Shown: piece by piece, positions 21,208 through 33,244 of the stretch
How the letters are laid out: every line of letters begins with the position of its first letter
Position numbering within the stretch: the stretch's first letter is position 1
NCBI GenBank assembly: GCA_026826555.1
Contig: JAKSZT010004976.1
Span: 8,407,658-8,471,657, forward strand
From: Tolypeutes matacus
Taxonomy: Eukaryota > Chordata > Mammalia > Cingulata > Chlamyphoridae
Direction: 5' to 3'
Length of the DNA: 64,000 nucleotides
Notes under the pieces: generated by a model
Seen by the model: the letters and a program-made list of their open reading frames with translations, nothing else
Databases searched by the model: none
What the model was told of the DNA's origin: nothing
Program-made: the position numbers and the translations under genes

Positions 21208-21329
21208 AGGGAAACGGATGTGGCTCAAAAGGTTGGGCATCCGTCTACCATATGGAGAGACCGGGGTTCGATCCCCAGTACCTCCCGGTAAAAAAAAAAA
21301 AAAAATAAATAAATAAATAAATAAATAAA
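21208..21329 (+). mobile_element. DAS-type SINE, short form
   Basis: Head 'gaaacggatgtggctcaaaagg', box B 'ggttcgatcc', and an (AAAT)n tail. Target duplication: taaagtctcattgt at 21194-21207 and taaagtcttattgt at 21330-21343. Confidence 0.92.
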
Positions 21330-21430
21330 TAAAGTCTTATTGTGTATTGCATGTTTTAGCATGAAAAAAATACCCTTCTTTTTTTCATTTAATAATTTTG
21401 TTTCAAATTCAACTTTGTCCATATTAAGAT

Positions 21431-21778
21431 AAGGACCAGGCAGGTGCGCCACCAGGCCCTGTGCACGGTGTGCCATCAGGCCCTGCAAGCTACGCAGCAA
21501 GATGATGATGTAACAGGAAAGTGACCCAAGGGAGAGCCAAGACGAGACTCACCAAAAAGTCAGGAACTAACGTGACACAGGCAGTAGGACGCCTCTCTCC
21601 CATATCAGAGCTTCCGAGGATCAAATCCCAGTGAAGACAGGAGGAGAAGGATGAGAAGAGAGGGCAGGGAAAGGACACAGAGAGTTGCCCAGTGAATGAA
21701 CACAGAAACAGCAAAAACAGGGATGAGGGGAGGGTAAAATTGGATAAAAATAAGTAAGTAAATAAATAAATCCTTTTG
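21431..21778 (+). mobile_element. DAS-type long SINE, 5'-truncated
   Basis: Body from 'ggcaggtgcgccaccaggccc' through 'gatgatgatgtaac' to 'aagtaaataaataaatcc', colinear with the full copy at 22023 but lacking the tRNA-like head. Confidence 0.82.
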
Positions 21779-21789
21779 AAAAAACATAT

Positions 21790-22018
21790 AGGGGAGTAAG
21801 ATACGAACTAAGTTAGTAGTAATACTTTGATGATGCTCTTTCATGATTTGTTAACAAAAGTTTTGTTAACAAAAGTTTCACAACAGTGCAGAGTATTTGT
21901 GGCAGGGTGATATGTGGGAGCACTGTATGATGTTATGCATGTTTGTTTCCGAACACTTATAGTTTATGTATGTTCGTGTATGAATGATATACTTCAATAA
22001 ATTGTTTAAAAAAACAAA
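21790..22018 (+). mobile_element. L1-like 3' end (xenarthran type)
   Basis: 'ctttgatgatgctctttcatgatttgttaacaaaag', 'tcacaacagtgcagag' and 'atatacttcaataaattg' then A-rich. The text resembles the 3' ends at 36913-37383 and 63605-63760. A 13-base direct repeat (aacaaaagttttg) occurs inside. Confidence 0.55.
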
Positions 22019-22022
22019 ACAG

Positions 22023-22430
22023 GGGGCGGATGTGGCTCAGATGGTTGGGCGTCCGTCTGCCATATGGAGAGACCAGGGTTCGATCCCCGGGACCTCCCGA
22101 AGGCATGGGCTGCCAGGCTCTGTGTGCAGCTGAGCCGTCGGGCCCCGAGAGCCATGCAGCAGGATGATGATGTAACAGGAGAGAGACAAGACGAGATGCT
22201 CCGAAAGCTCCAGAAGCCAGGAGCTGAGGTGGCGCAGGCGGCAGAATACCTCTCTCCTACATCGGAGGTCTCTAGGATGGAATCCTGGTGAAGACTGGAG
22301 GAGGAGGATGAGAAGAGATGGCAGGAAACAGACACAGAGAATTGCCCAGCGAATGGACACAAAAAAAAAACAGCAAAATGGGGAAGGGGGGATTTAAAAT
22401 GGATAAAGTAAATAAATAAATCTTTAAAAA
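22023..22430 (+). mobile_element. DAS-type long SINE, full length
   Basis: Head 'ggcggatgtggctcagatgg' with box B 'ggttcgatcc', body with 'gatgatgatgtaacagg', tail 'ggataaagtaaataaataaatc'. It is the best full-length reference copy in the window, followed by a (caaaa)n run to about 22475. Confidence 0.92.
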
Positions 22431-22479
22431 AAACAAACAAAAAAAACACAAAAAAACAAAAAAACAAAAAAAAACATGT

Positions 22480-22690
22480 ACTGTGTTTTAAGACCCAGGC
22501 CTGGTGGTAGCACACTTTCCTTCTGCTCACAGTTCAATGGCCAAATCTTAATGACATGGCCACACCTAACTACAGAGAGGGCTGGGAAATGTAGTCTAGA
22601 TGACCACTTGCCCAGCTACAGCTCCATTGCTGTAGAAGAAGGCAAGACCAGATTTTGGTGGGAAACTAGTTTCTGACAGTATAATTTTAA
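22480..22690 (+). repeat. Ancient interspersed repeat, family uncertain
   Basis: 'tgacatggccacacctaactacagagagggctgggaaatgtagtc' is text I associate with an old mammalian repeat. A related piece is at 52115-52560. I cannot name the family with confidence. Confidence 0.4.
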
Positions 22691-22710
22691 CTTTTTGAAG
22701 GATTTATCTA

Positions 22711-23063
22711 CTTTTTTTTTTTTTTTTTAATTTATCCCCCCCCCACCCCCAGATGGTTCTCTCATCTGTCTGCTCATTGTTTGCTCACCTTCTCCAGGAA
22801 GCACTGGGACCTCCCACATGGGAGGCGAGTGCCCAACAGCCTGAGCTACATCCACTCCCTGTGGGCTACGGCCTCTGCTGGCTAGTGGCAACTGCTTGTT
22901 TAGGCGTCTGCTCATTGTGGCATGTGTGGCATCTAGCTCGTTGCGACGGGTGCAGTGTCTAGCTGCAGCATCTGCTCATCTTCTTTAGAGGCACTGGGAC
23001 CCGAACCTGGGACTTCCCATGTGGTAGGCAGGCACCCAGCTGGTTGAGCCATATCTGCTTCCC
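22711..23063 (-). mobile_element. Composite DAS-type SINE, reverse
   Basis: T-rich tail at the left and two head-like units ('gcctgagctacatccactccc' near 22850 and 'ggttgagccatatctgcttccc' at the right end). Confidence 0.85.
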
Positions 23064-23074
23064 TATTTTTTTCT

Positions 23075-24830
23075 TTAATTGACTTTATTATTTAGAACAG
23101 TTTTGGACTTACAGAAAATTTGAGCAGATAGTATAGAGGGTTCCCACATACATTCCCATAGTTTCCCCTATCATTACCATCTTACATTAGTAGGGTTCAT
23201 TTGTCACAATTAATGAACTAATATTGATACATCACTATTAACTGAAGTTCATAATTCATTCAACCTTCTTAGTTTTTGTTTGTTTGTTTGTTTTTTTGTT
23301 TTTTAATCTAATGTCCCTTTTCTGTACCAAGATCCCATCCAGGGCACCACATGACATTTAGTCTTCACGTCACCTTTGGCAACTCTTGGCTGTGACAGTT
23401 TCTCAGACTGTCCTTATTTTTGATGACTTTGACAGTTTTGAGAAGTACTGGCAGGGATTTTGTAGATTATCCCTCAGTTGTGATTTATCTTATGTTTTCC
23501 TCATTCTTAGATTTGGGGGAAGACCACAGAGTTAAAGTGCCATTTTCATCACATCTTACCAGCTCTCTTTTCTTATTGATACTCACTAGCAACATGATTT
23601 ATCACAGGTTGAGACAGCGCTTGCTAGGATTCTTCACTGTACAGTTATTCTTTTTTCCTCCTTTCCATGCTGAACTTTTTAGAAGGAAGTTGCTGTGCTT
23701 AACCCACACTTATGTGGGGGGTAGGGGGGAGCTATGCTTCTCCTCCTGTAGGATGACGTAGCTACATAATTTGGAATTCTACTGCATGGAAGATTTGTCT
23801 CTTCTCCCCCATTTCTAAATTTATCCCACCATTTCTTTATATCAGTATCGACGTATTTATACTCTGGGTTATAAACCACTACTACTTTTTTGTTGTTGTT
23901 CAGATTATTTCAACATTGCTATTGGGAGCTCTTTCACTTGGCTCCTGTGTGCCCTTGACCTACCCCATCATTGTACGTTTATAGTTTTTGGTTTTTATTT
24001 TAATTTTTGAACACTTTCTTTCTGGCACTACAAGGTGCTCCAGGCCCATCTTGTATGTTTCCTGCCTCAGTCCTAGACTCAACAATTTCTCCAAGGAGCT
24101 CTGGATTCTTGCATTGCAGTATGGTATTATGCAGAATGGTATTATCGAGCATGGTATTAGAAACAAGATTGGGGCACTAGGTGTGTTCAACTGTTTCTGG
24201 GGGTTGTTTCTTTTAGGCCCTCTCAGCTGTGTGTACTAACCCATGAATGTGCACATATCTATAACTATTCCCATAGGTGACATCTCTATCGGTATTAAAC
24301 TAAGCATGAGGGTGATACATACATTTGTAATACAGTTAGATTCTCTTGTCACAATCTGCATTCTTTCCTGGGATCTTCCTGACAATATTTTTGGCTCCTT
24401 TCTATAAATATGAGAGAATTAGCGTATATCCACTCTCCCCACCACCCAATTGTAGTGGACTCTATTGTTTTCTTTCTTTACCTTTAAATCTTTAAATATC
24501 TTTAGACCTCTGTGCTTGATTTATCAGCTTTAAATGATATTTTCTGGCTGCCAGCTCTAGATCTTGAGGAAATCAGCATACTTACCCTACCTCCCACTTT
24601 CTCTTTCTCTTTCAACTTTTGTCTTTTATTAGTTATATCATTCCTTCCCTGTCAGAGGTGTAAAATATTTACATTCAGTGCTGTAAACATAATTCCCACA
24701 TTTGTTTTAACCTTAGTCCCACATTTAAATGATTTAAATGGGTTCAATACTCCTTTCCAGTCTTTTCAGTGTCATTTCTTCGTTTATCCTCAATTGACAT
24801 CTTTAGGAACGGATTATAGAAACTATATTC
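23075..24830 (-). mobile_element. Old L1, antisense 3' region
   Basis: Long antisense L1 text: 'cagttttggacttacagaaaatttgagcagatag', 'gatcccatccagggcaccacatgac', 'ttgtctcttctcccccattt', 'ttgggagctctttcacttggctcctgtg'. The same family is at 45560 and 59195. Confidence 0.85.
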
Positions 24831-25020
24831 CGTGAGCTCTTATATTGTGTGATAGAAAGTGATAAGGAAAAGTAGAGCAGGGTAGGAAGATGGGAATGCC
24901 AGTGGGGAGCAGGGATGAGGACTCAGATTGCAATTATAAAATGATGGTCAGGGTAGTCATCATTGAGAGTGTGTTATTTGAGCAAAAAATTGAAGGAGCA
25001 GAGGGCATTGGCTGGATGGG

Positions 25021-25464
25021 TGTGATGGTTAGGTTCATGTGTGAACTTGACCAGGTCATGGTGTCCAGTTGTTTGGTCAAGCAAGCACTGGCCTAATTGT
25101 CACTGTGAGGACATACCGTGGACTTAAATCATCAGTAAGTTGATGGCATTTATGGCCAATTGCATCCACAATCAATGAAGGAGGTTATCTTCAGCAATGA
25201 GAGATGTCATCCAATCAGCTGAAGCCTTTAAAAGGAGAACTGATGATTTCAGCAGTCAGAAGAGAGAATTTCCATCTCTACATCAGTCAGCCATCTTCTC
25301 CTGGGGAATTCATTGAAAACCTTCATTGGGGTTCCCAACTTGCAGCCTGCCCTACAGAATTTAGACTTGTGCATCCCCACAGTCGTGTGAGACGATTTTA
25401 TAAAATCTCATAATACAGCTATCACCGGTCAGTTCTGTTTCCCTAGAGAACTCTAACTAATACA
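25021..25464 (+). mobile_element. Solo LTR-like element, subfamily D
   Basis: A 444-base element from TGTGATGGTTAGG to CTAACTAATACA. The perfect 5-base duplication atggg is at 25016-25020 and 25465-25469. No AATAAA is seen near the end, unlike subfamilies A-C. A second copy is at 41076. Confidence 0.85.
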
Positions 25465-27167
25465 ATGGGTATCTGGGAGAATAGTGTTCCAGACAGGGGG
25501 ACCAGCCAATGAGGCTCTGAGGAGGGAGCCTGCCTAACAAGGAGGACAGTGTGGCTAAAATGGAGTGACCAGGGTAGAGAATGATATGAGAGGATCAGTC
25601 AGAGAGGTAATTGTAGGGCCAGATCATTTAGGACCTTATAGAATGTGGTAAGGATTTTGGCTTTTACTGTGAATTAAATGGGAGCCATTGCAGGGTTTTG
25701 AAAAGAGGGCTGACATGATCTAATTTACTTTTAAAAAGCATCACTTTGGCAGTTGGTTAGAGAATAGAATGTAGGGAGTAGAGGTAGAAGCAGAAAGACC
25801 AGTTAGGTGGCTATTTCATCAGTCCAGGCAGCATAAGGCAGTGGCTTGCTCCAGGGTGGCAGCAGTGGGAATGATGAGAAGCATGGGAATTCTAGGCATG
25901 CTCTGAAGATGGAACCAACAATATTTGCTAATGGGTTGGATATGGGATATAAGAGAGCACCAAGGATGTCCCCAAGGATTTTGGCATGAGAAATTGGAAA
26001 GATGAGGTCACTATCCACTGAGATAGGAAAGAACACGGGTGCACAAACTTGGGTGAAAAGATCAGTGGTTCACCTTGCCCAGGTTAAGTGTGAAGCATGT
26101 ATTGTACAGCTAAGTGGAAATGCTGAGTAAGCATTTTGATACACAAGTCTGAAACTCGAGATCAAGGTCTGGATTGGGTATATAAATTTGGGAAGTGTTA
26201 TATACGTGGAATTTTGAAGCCATGAGGGAATATCACATCGCCAAGAGAATACATATAAATAGAGAATGCAACCTAGGACAGAGTTATAGACACTTCAGTA
26301 TTAAGTGGTTGAGAAGAAGAGGAGGAAACAGCGAAGGAGACTGAGAGAACGGCCAATCGGGTCAAAAGAAAACCAAGAGACTGGCTGTCCCAAGAGCCAG
26401 TGAAGAAGGAGAGGGTGATCAACTCTGCCAAATGCTAATAGTTCAAGGAAGAAGAGGGCTAAGACTGACCCCGGATCTCTCCATGTGGAGATTATTGGCA
26501 ATGATGAAAAGTGCTGTTTCAGGGGTTTTTCCTGTGGGGGTGAAAGCAAGATTGGAGTGGGTTTAAGAGCAAACGAGGAAAGAAATTGAGATAATAGGTA
26601 CAGACAACTTGTCAGAAGTGTGAGGATGCAAAGTAAAGACATGGGTGGTAGATTGTAGGGAAAGAGAGATTAAGAGAAGTTTTTTGTTTTGTTTTATTTT
26701 GTTTTTTAAGATGAGAGCAACAACAGCATGTTTTGGTCCCGGTGTGACTGATTCTCACAGAGAGGGAAACATTGATGATGTGGGGAAGGGAGGAACTAAT
26801 TTCTGGAGTGGTTTCTTTGAGTGAGCAAGACAGGATGGGGTCTGATGTCCAAGGAGATATGCTGACTTTTGAAAAGAGCACAAATATTAACTACAGCACC
26901 TGTAGTAACCATGTATGTGGGTTCACATGGTGGAAGGTGGGTCAGTGAGGCACTGGGAGACCAGAGAAGCTCTAAGATGTTTGCAGTCAGAAGCAAGGTC
27001 ATCAGCTGAGAGTAAAGGAGTTATTGGCTGTTTGAGGAGAAGGGAGAAGGTGTGAAATAGTCATTTAGGAGAATGATGGAGTGAATAAACAAGAAAAGTA
27101 TAATATGATTGCTGGGAAGCATAAGAGATCCAACAAAGCTCTTAGCACACATTTAAAGTCAGCTCCA

Positions 27168-27190
27168 ATTCAAATAAATAAATAAATAAA
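27168..27190 (+). mobile_element. Tail-only insertion, 23 bases
   Basis: (AAAT)n-type SINE tail sequence alone, between perfect 14-base direct repeats taaagtcagctcca at 27154-27167 and 27191-27204. Confidence 0.75.
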
Positions 27191-27608
27191 TAAAGTCAGC
27201 TCCAGAGAAGCAGGCCCAGATCAGGGGAAGAGGTGCATCTAACGTATGCTGAGTAAGTATGTTGATGTGAGATGAGGTAAGGGATTGAAAGGTGAGATCA
27301 TATCGATTGGTCATGGAAAGTAAGCTGGGTTAGGGTGGGAGAAAGGGCAAGAGAGATGGTGAAAAAGTGAGAAGATTAATGGTTTTGATGTTCTAGTGGG
27401 TCAAACAAATGTTGGAGATAGGATAACATTCCATTCAGAGGTGGACTCCATGAAATGGAGCTGATGGTGCAGAAGCAGTTACTGGGAATGACAAGGTCTA
27501 GGCAATGCCTCTCAAACCATTTATGATGATGAACCAGGTGTTTTTTTTCTCACCCCTGCCCCATCCAACCTGTTTCAAACCTAACATATACACATATACA
27601 TTACTAGA

Positions 27609-28282
27609 TGTGACAGTTTGAATTTGATGAACCCCTCAAAAAGATTAAGTTTTTTAAACTAATCCATTCCCATGAGCGTGAGAACCTTTGATTGCATTCG
27701 ATTCTGTTAAGGGACCTTGATTAGGTTGCTTTTGATTGGACTACATCAGTGAGAGGTGACTCAGGATGGGTCTCTGCCCTCTTGCTGGATCTGGTATAAA
27801 CAGAGACAGAGAGAGACATACACAGAGAAAGGAAGCTGCCATTTTGATCCTGCCATGTGAGAGTGAGGACTGCAAGACAGAGAAGCCACGAGAGGCTGAG
27901 AGAGGTCCTGGAGTCTGGAATCAGCAGAGCACAGAGGCATGGAAAGAAGTCCCCAGAGGCTGGACCCATGGAGCAGCTCAAGGCTGAAGAGATAAGCCAT
28001 ATGCCTGATCACCCACAGTTGGGCTCTGGGAGACGGTGAGCCCAGAGGGGAGCGCAGTGACCACAGCAGAGACCAGCAGATCCACCATCTTGCCTTGCCA
28101 TGTGGCAGGATGCCAGGATCACCAGTAGCTGACTTAGGTCAGAAAGCATCTCTGATGGTGCCTTGATTTGGACATTTGCACAGACTTGGAACTGTAAGCT
28201 TTTGTCCCTAATAAATTTCCCATTATAAAAGCCAACCCATTTCTGGTGCTTTGTATTGGCAGCCCTTTGGCAAACTAAGATA
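27609..28282 (+). mobile_element. Solo LTR, MaLR-like subfamily A
   Basis: 674 bases from TGTGACAGTTTG to ...AACTAAGATA (CA end mutated), with 'cctaataaatttccc'. The 5-base duplication ctaga is at 27604-27608 and 28283-28287. Confidence 0.84.
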
Positions 28283-28485
28283 CTAGATTACTAGATTCTC
28301 TTGTTCAGAACATCCAGGAGCAAACTTCTAGTCCATTCCTGAGGCTGGGCAGAAGGAGTTGATGGGCAGCATGGGGTGGAAGGGAGAGCCTAGGAGATCC
28401 TTACACAGATATCCATGTTATATGCCCCCAGTTCTATCTCCTGAGGCAGATTCTATTTTCCAAAGAGATACACCAACATATATCC

Positions 28486-28985
28486 CACCCCACATGCTCT
28501 TAAAAACTGATATTGACACACTGCCATTGAGAAATGGGGCTTGTGTTCCCTCCTCTTGAACCTGGGTAGAACTTTGTAGCTGCTTGACCAACAGAATGCA
28601 GCAGAAGTGATGCTCAGTGACTTCCAAGTTGGGTCTTAGAAGGCAATATGACTTCAATCTGCTCTTTCCTTTTTCCTGGGATGCTTGCCCATGGAACCCA
28701 GCTGTGAGGAAGCCCAGGCTGCATGGAGAGCATTTGTGTATATGGATGCTCTGGACAACAGGCAGCACCAGCTGCCAGGCATGAGTGAAGGAGACTTCAC
28801 ATGATTCAAGTTCTTTGAGTCTTTCAGCTGAGACTCCAGACATGGTGGAGCAGAGAGAAGCCATCCTCACAGTGCACTATGTGAATTCCTCACCCACCGA
28901 GACCGTGGAAAATAAAAATTACATTTGTTTTAAGCCACTAAGTTTTGGGGTAATTTGTTACTCAGATAGATTACTAATATCCCTT
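28486..28985 (+). mobile_element. MLT1-type MaLR LTR
   Basis: 'ttgtagctgcttgaccaacagaatgcagcagaagtgatg' and 'tgttttaagccactaagttttggggtaatttgttac' are diagnostic MLT1 text. Confidence 0.85.
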
Positions 28986-29440
28986 GTCTTCAACAATTCC
29001 TTGTGCCTCCAATTTATGAGACTTTCCAAAGTTCTGGTGTGAAAATCAGATTCCTTCTTTTTTATACCCCTGCCTACCTTCCTCTCCCTCCCCCACCATT
29101 GTAGCAGATTTGGTTTCATCTTCCTCTGATCTACTAAGTCTCTTTCTACTTGTTCATCTACTTTCCATCTTCCAAAATTGGGTTGACATCTCTTGTCTGC
29201 ATGTTGTCACTTATGCTCACTCTATCCTTACAGGATTTGCTTGTTGTTGTTTTTAATCCTAAGTGGTTATTTTAGTGGGTATTCAGGGATAAATGCATGT
29301 GCTAAACCCTCATGTTTAACCCAAAGCCATGTCTCTGTACTGGAGTAGAACCCAAGCTAATATAATCCTTTTCTTGCAACATCCTCTGATTTAATTTTGT
29401 GCCATAAGACTGAAGTAAACCCCAGCTAGTTTAAGGGAGA

Positions 29441-29466
29441 AACACACACACACACACACACACACA
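29441..29466. repeat. (CA)n microsatellite
   Basis: A perfect dinucleotide run. Confidence 0.95.
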
Positions 29467-29570
29467 GAATTGAAAGGGAAGTTGAATGACTGAGACATAG
29501 GAAGGGAAGGAGGCAGAAAATCTCCACTTTGTATAGAGCAGTGCTGTCCAAGAGAGATCATGTGAGCCAC

Positions 29571-29670
29571 AGATTTTTTTTTTTTTTTTTTCGGTACCGG
29601 GTCCAGGGATTGAAACCAGAACCTTGTATGTGGGAAGCTGGCGCTCAACCACTTGAGCTTTACCGGCTCC
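29571..29670 (-). mobile_element. DAS-type SINE, short form
   Basis: T run, then 'cggtaccgggtccagggattgaaacc...cacttgagctttaccggctccc': a reversed tRNA-like head. Confidence 0.85.
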
Positions 29671-29685
29671 CTAGATATCATTTTT

Positions 29686-29870
29686 TTTTTTTTTTTAAGA
29701 TTTTATTATTTATTTATTCATTTATCCCCCTCTTGCTGCTTGTGCTCGCTGGGTCAGCTAACCACGCCGTGCAGGCGGGCTTGCCTTCACCAGGAGGCCC
29801 CGGGAACCGAACCCGGGGCCTCCCATATGGTAAACGGGAGCCCTACTGATTGAGCCACAGCCGCTTCCCT
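29686..29870 (-). mobile_element. DAS-type SINE, same subtype as the promoter-proximal copy
   Basis: Nearly identical in layout to 4128-4314. Target duplication: tagatatcatttt on both sides (about 29672-29684 and 29872-29884). It inserted just beside the older SINE at 29571. Confidence 0.9.
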
Positions 29871-30165
29871 TAGATATCATTTTAAATTTCCTAGTAGTCA
29901 TATAAAAAAAGCAAGAAAGAAAAAGGAACAGGTGAAATTAATTTTCATACATTTGTTTGACCCAAAATATTCAAAATATTTCCCTTTCAATGTGTATTCA
30001 GTATTAAAACTTATCAATAAATATTTTACCTTCTGTTTCTTGTACTAAATCCTCAAAATCTGGTGTGTATTTTACAGTTGCAGCACATCTCAATTCACAG
30101 TAGCCATAATTCAAGGGCTCAGCAGCCATATGTGTCTAGGGACTAACATTGAACAATCAGGCATG

Positions 30166-31560
30166 GAGAATAATCGCTGTTGCCCTTGAAGGGACTTGGC
30201 ACCAGAAATTTTTCCTCTGTGTTCCAAGTATCAGATTTTCAGGAGAGGGGATCTTGTTGCTCGATCAATCAGTCAAGGCCAGGGGTCTTTCATGTAATAT
30301 GACCCAGCCACTGGCTGCCATCTGGAGTATCAGACAAGGTGGAGCTGTAACTCAGGCAGCCCCTCCAAGAGGGGATCCCATCCCCACTCGCATGTTAACA
30401 TTTAGCCATTTCATTGCAATATTGTATATTTCACAAAGTTTCCCAAATCAGAAAATGCAAGGTGATACTCAGTGAAAAGTTCCCCTCCATTTACACAGTC
30501 ATCCCCAAACCCCACGGGTAACCCCTTAGTTCTTCATGTATCTTTCCAAAGTTTGTTTAAATCTGTGTAAGCATGAGAAAGAAACAATAAGACAAGAAAA
30601 AAAAAATCTGTGTAAGCAAATACTAATATTTCCTTCCTTTTTATAAAAAGAAAGCAAAGTATACCCACTGCAATGGCTTTTAATGATTTCATGTTTACTA
30701 CTGTCAGTTCTGTTCTTGGTATCCTTAAAGGAATTTTTAAAAATTCTTATGGTCAAGTATAGTTTTAAAAATTCTTGTATTATTATTATTATTTAATTTG
30801 CCGCACCTGTAGGTCTCTTCACTCCTGTTTTTTAAACTCCAGGATAAGGCTGTGCCTTATTTATCTTTTACAGTACTTCATCTATCACAGTGGTCAGTAA
30901 AAGTCTGCTGAATTGAAAAAGGTAATGAACAGATCTTTGTTGAATAAATGAGTTATTACTAGGAAAATGTATGTGCCACCTATCCTTTTCCAACAGTAAT
31001 CAATTTCATTACCACTGTGTTTTTTTTTAAATCATATTTTAAAATGTAGTTTTCCTAGTTTCTTTCTGTTTAGAATGATTTTTGCATTTTAAGGACAGGC
31101 CAAAGCTTAGGAGCTTGGAAAAAGATTAGAAGTGTAAAAATCATGTCAGGACATCATTCAAACCTGACATATGTAAGTAACCTCCTCAAACAAATGAGTC
31201 AAGGTTTGGTGCTTTTCTTACGTTTTTGTTTGGAAACTGTGTGAGGAACACGAAGGCTTAAAACAAAGCAGGCATAAATCAGACTAAGGAGGGGACAAAA
31301 AGAACAATGTGTTCCCAGAGAGCTCAATTAGAAGCTAAGTGGCACACAAAAACCTCTGCTCCTCTGATCATCCGGGTATGAATTCTGACCCGTGCCTTTT
31401 TACAGTTCAAAAGCAAGGTTTTGCTTTAGAAGTGGTCTGAAGCAAGTAAGGCCGAATCCTCTTCCAATCCCACGGTGTTAGTAGAGGTACTTTTAAACAC
31501 CTTTTTCTCCTTGAGGAAAAGGGTCATTTGTTGTTTTCACACAGCTGCATGTTCACCAAG
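30166..31560. other. Intergenic DNA, little recognised
   Basis: No gene-like frame. 30880-30960 ends in 'ttgttgaataaatgagtta', weakly L2-like. The rest shows nothing I can name. Confidence 0.5.
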
Positions 31561-31629
31561 CAGGATAAAACGTAACCCTGAATTTGGTGGATTCCACATA
31601 TCACCTCCTTTGATATCGACGACAGATAT

Positions 31630-31745
31630 TTATCGAGGGCAGGGACCATGTCTGTGTTCCTGTGTGTCCCCGGAGCCTAGCTCGGTGCCCCAGCCATCCA
31701 TGTTTGCGGTGCTCTCAAGGAGCCCACGACAAACTGAATTTTAGC
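31630..31745 (+). repeat. L2-like 3' end
   Basis: 'cgagggcagggaccatgtctgtgttcctgtgtgtccccggagcctagc' follows the L2 3' consensus. Confidence 0.6.
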
Positions 31746-32040
31746 ACTTAGTGCACCACCACCTAGGCCTATATAAATCAGATTTAAATTTTTTTTTTTA
31801 ATTTAAGCATTTTTAAAAGCGAGTATTACTTATGCACAGTAAAGGTATAACTCTTAAGTGTACAGCATAATGAATTTTTACAAATTAATAAACTCATGAA
31901 ACTACCACCCAGACGAAGAGGCTCCTCTCCATGCCCCCTGCCGGACATGACCCTGATTGTACTGTCTCGGGTTAGTTTTGCCTGCTTTTGAACATTAGAT
32001 AAATGGAATCGTAGTGTGTGTTCTTTTGTTCTTTTATTCT

Positions 32041-32285
32041 GCACGTATCATAGCATTTTGCCCTCTTTATTGTAATTGTCAGTTTGCCTGTTTATTTTGT
32101 TCACAACATTGGAAGCTTCTTGAGGTCAGGGGCTGGGTTTTATCTCTGTGCTCCCATAACCAGCACAGGGACTGGAATATACCATACGTGTTTGTGGAAA
32201 GCAGAGTGGCCTGGAAGGACAGGTGTGGGATAGAGAGTGAAAGAGAGGCAGGGAGGTGGGGTAGCTTAAGTGGGACTCCCCCACT
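32041..32285 (+). repeat. Foreign segment in L1, near-identical to 34283-34515
   Basis: L1 text breaks after 'tgttctttt' and resumes near 'gtctgtgacattcattca'. The core at 32064-32215 differs from its partner at about 34307-34455 by roughly six changes in about 150 bases. Confidence 0.75.
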
Positions 32286-32765
32286 TAATATTACGTCTGT
32301 GACATTCATTCATGTGATTGCACATGCCAGCAGTTAGCTCATTTTCCATGCACATACTATGAATGCCCATTCTTTTGTTAATGGGCATTTGGCTGGTTCC
32401 CAGTTTAGACTATCGTTAACAAAGGCTGCTGTGAACATTCTTGTACGTGCCTTTTTAAAATTTCTTTTATCGATTTTTGGGTGTACAATTCTACAAACTT
32501 TTACACGTGTAGATTTGTATAACCACCACAACGATCAATATGCAGAATGGTTCCAAAACCCCAAAGAACCCCCTATGCTCTCCTTTTACAGTCACACAGC
32601 ATCCTCTCACCCTTAATCCCTGACAACCACCGATCAGTTCTCCATCACCATAGTTTCATCTTTTTGAGCATGTCCTATGGATGGAATAGTATAGTATGTA
32701 ACCATTGGAGACTGCCTTCTTTCAGTTAGAGAATGCCTTTGATATTCATCGATAATACATTCCTC

Positions 32766-32961
32766 TTCTTTTTGAGGTACCAGGGCCGGGGATTGAACCT
32801 CGTATGTGGAAAGCTGGCACTCAACCACTGAGCCACATTGTATCCCCTGAGTTGGTTTTTCCATTTGTTTGTTTTTCTGTTTTTAGTAGGCACCAGGAAC
32901 CAAACCTGGAACTTCACATGTGGGAAGCAGGTGCTCAACCACTTGAGCCACATCCGTTTCC
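32766..32961 (-). mobile_element. Dimeric DAS-type SINE
   Basis: Two tRNA-like monomers in the same reverse orientation: left unit 'gaggtaccagggccggggattgaacc...ccactgagccacattg', linker 'gagttggtttttcc...', right unit 'ggcaccaggaaccaaacc...cacttgagccacatccg'. The same two-unit layout with the same linker recurs at 63783-64000. Confidence 0.82.
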
Positions 32962-33244
32962 CCTAATAAATTCCCTGTGTGTGTGTTTTCTATTCTTATT
33001 TACATTCCCTTTTATTGCTGAGTTATACATGTCTTTTGGTGGACATTAGCACTCGCTTCTATCAGATATATTTGCAGCAGTGGAATTGCTCGATCAGAGT
33101 GTTCGTATTTTTAACTTCAGTAGATCCAGCCAAATATTCTCCCAAAGTGACTTGAACCAGCAGAGTAAGAGAGTTCCAATTATTACCTGTCTTCACCAAC
33201 ATTTGGAAAGTCGTTTGGGATGGTGGGTATGTAAATAAGACCTT

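Larger units (their letters stand above)
24840..27540 (+). mobile_element. MaLR-internal-like ancient retroelement sequence
   Basis: Long purine-rich, non-coding text such as 'ggaccttatagaatgtggtaaggattttggctttta', 'gctgacatgatctaattta' and 'tgaaagcaagattggagtgggttt' matches the internal region I associate with MaLR (MLT1/MST) elements. A solo LTR (25021-25464) and a tail-only insertion (27168-27190) interrupt it. Class assignment is from memory. Confidence 0.55.
29538..30165 (+). mobile_element. hAT-like DNA transposon remnant carrying two SINEs
   Basis: It starts 'cagtgctgtccaagagagatcatgtgagccaca' and resumes at 29885 with 'ttcctagtagtcatat...tggtgtgtattttacagttgcagcacatctcaat'. This is text of a non-autonomous element with CAGTGCTGTCC-type ends. 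A second copy is at 60795-62385. Confidence 0.6.
31800..33240 (-). mobile_element. Old L1, antisense, interrupted by a foreign segment and a dimeric SINE
   Basis: 31800-32040, about 32285-32762 and 32965-33240 carry antisense L1 text ('ttaagtgtacagcataatgaatttttacaaa', 'aaaggctgctgtgaacattcttgtac', 'ggaattgctcgatcagagtgt'). Confidence 0.8.

Noticed and set aside
21304..21331. (AAAT)n run as an independent microsatellite
   Set aside because: It is the tail of the SINE at 21208-21329. Similar runs at SINE ends elsewhere were not listed separately.
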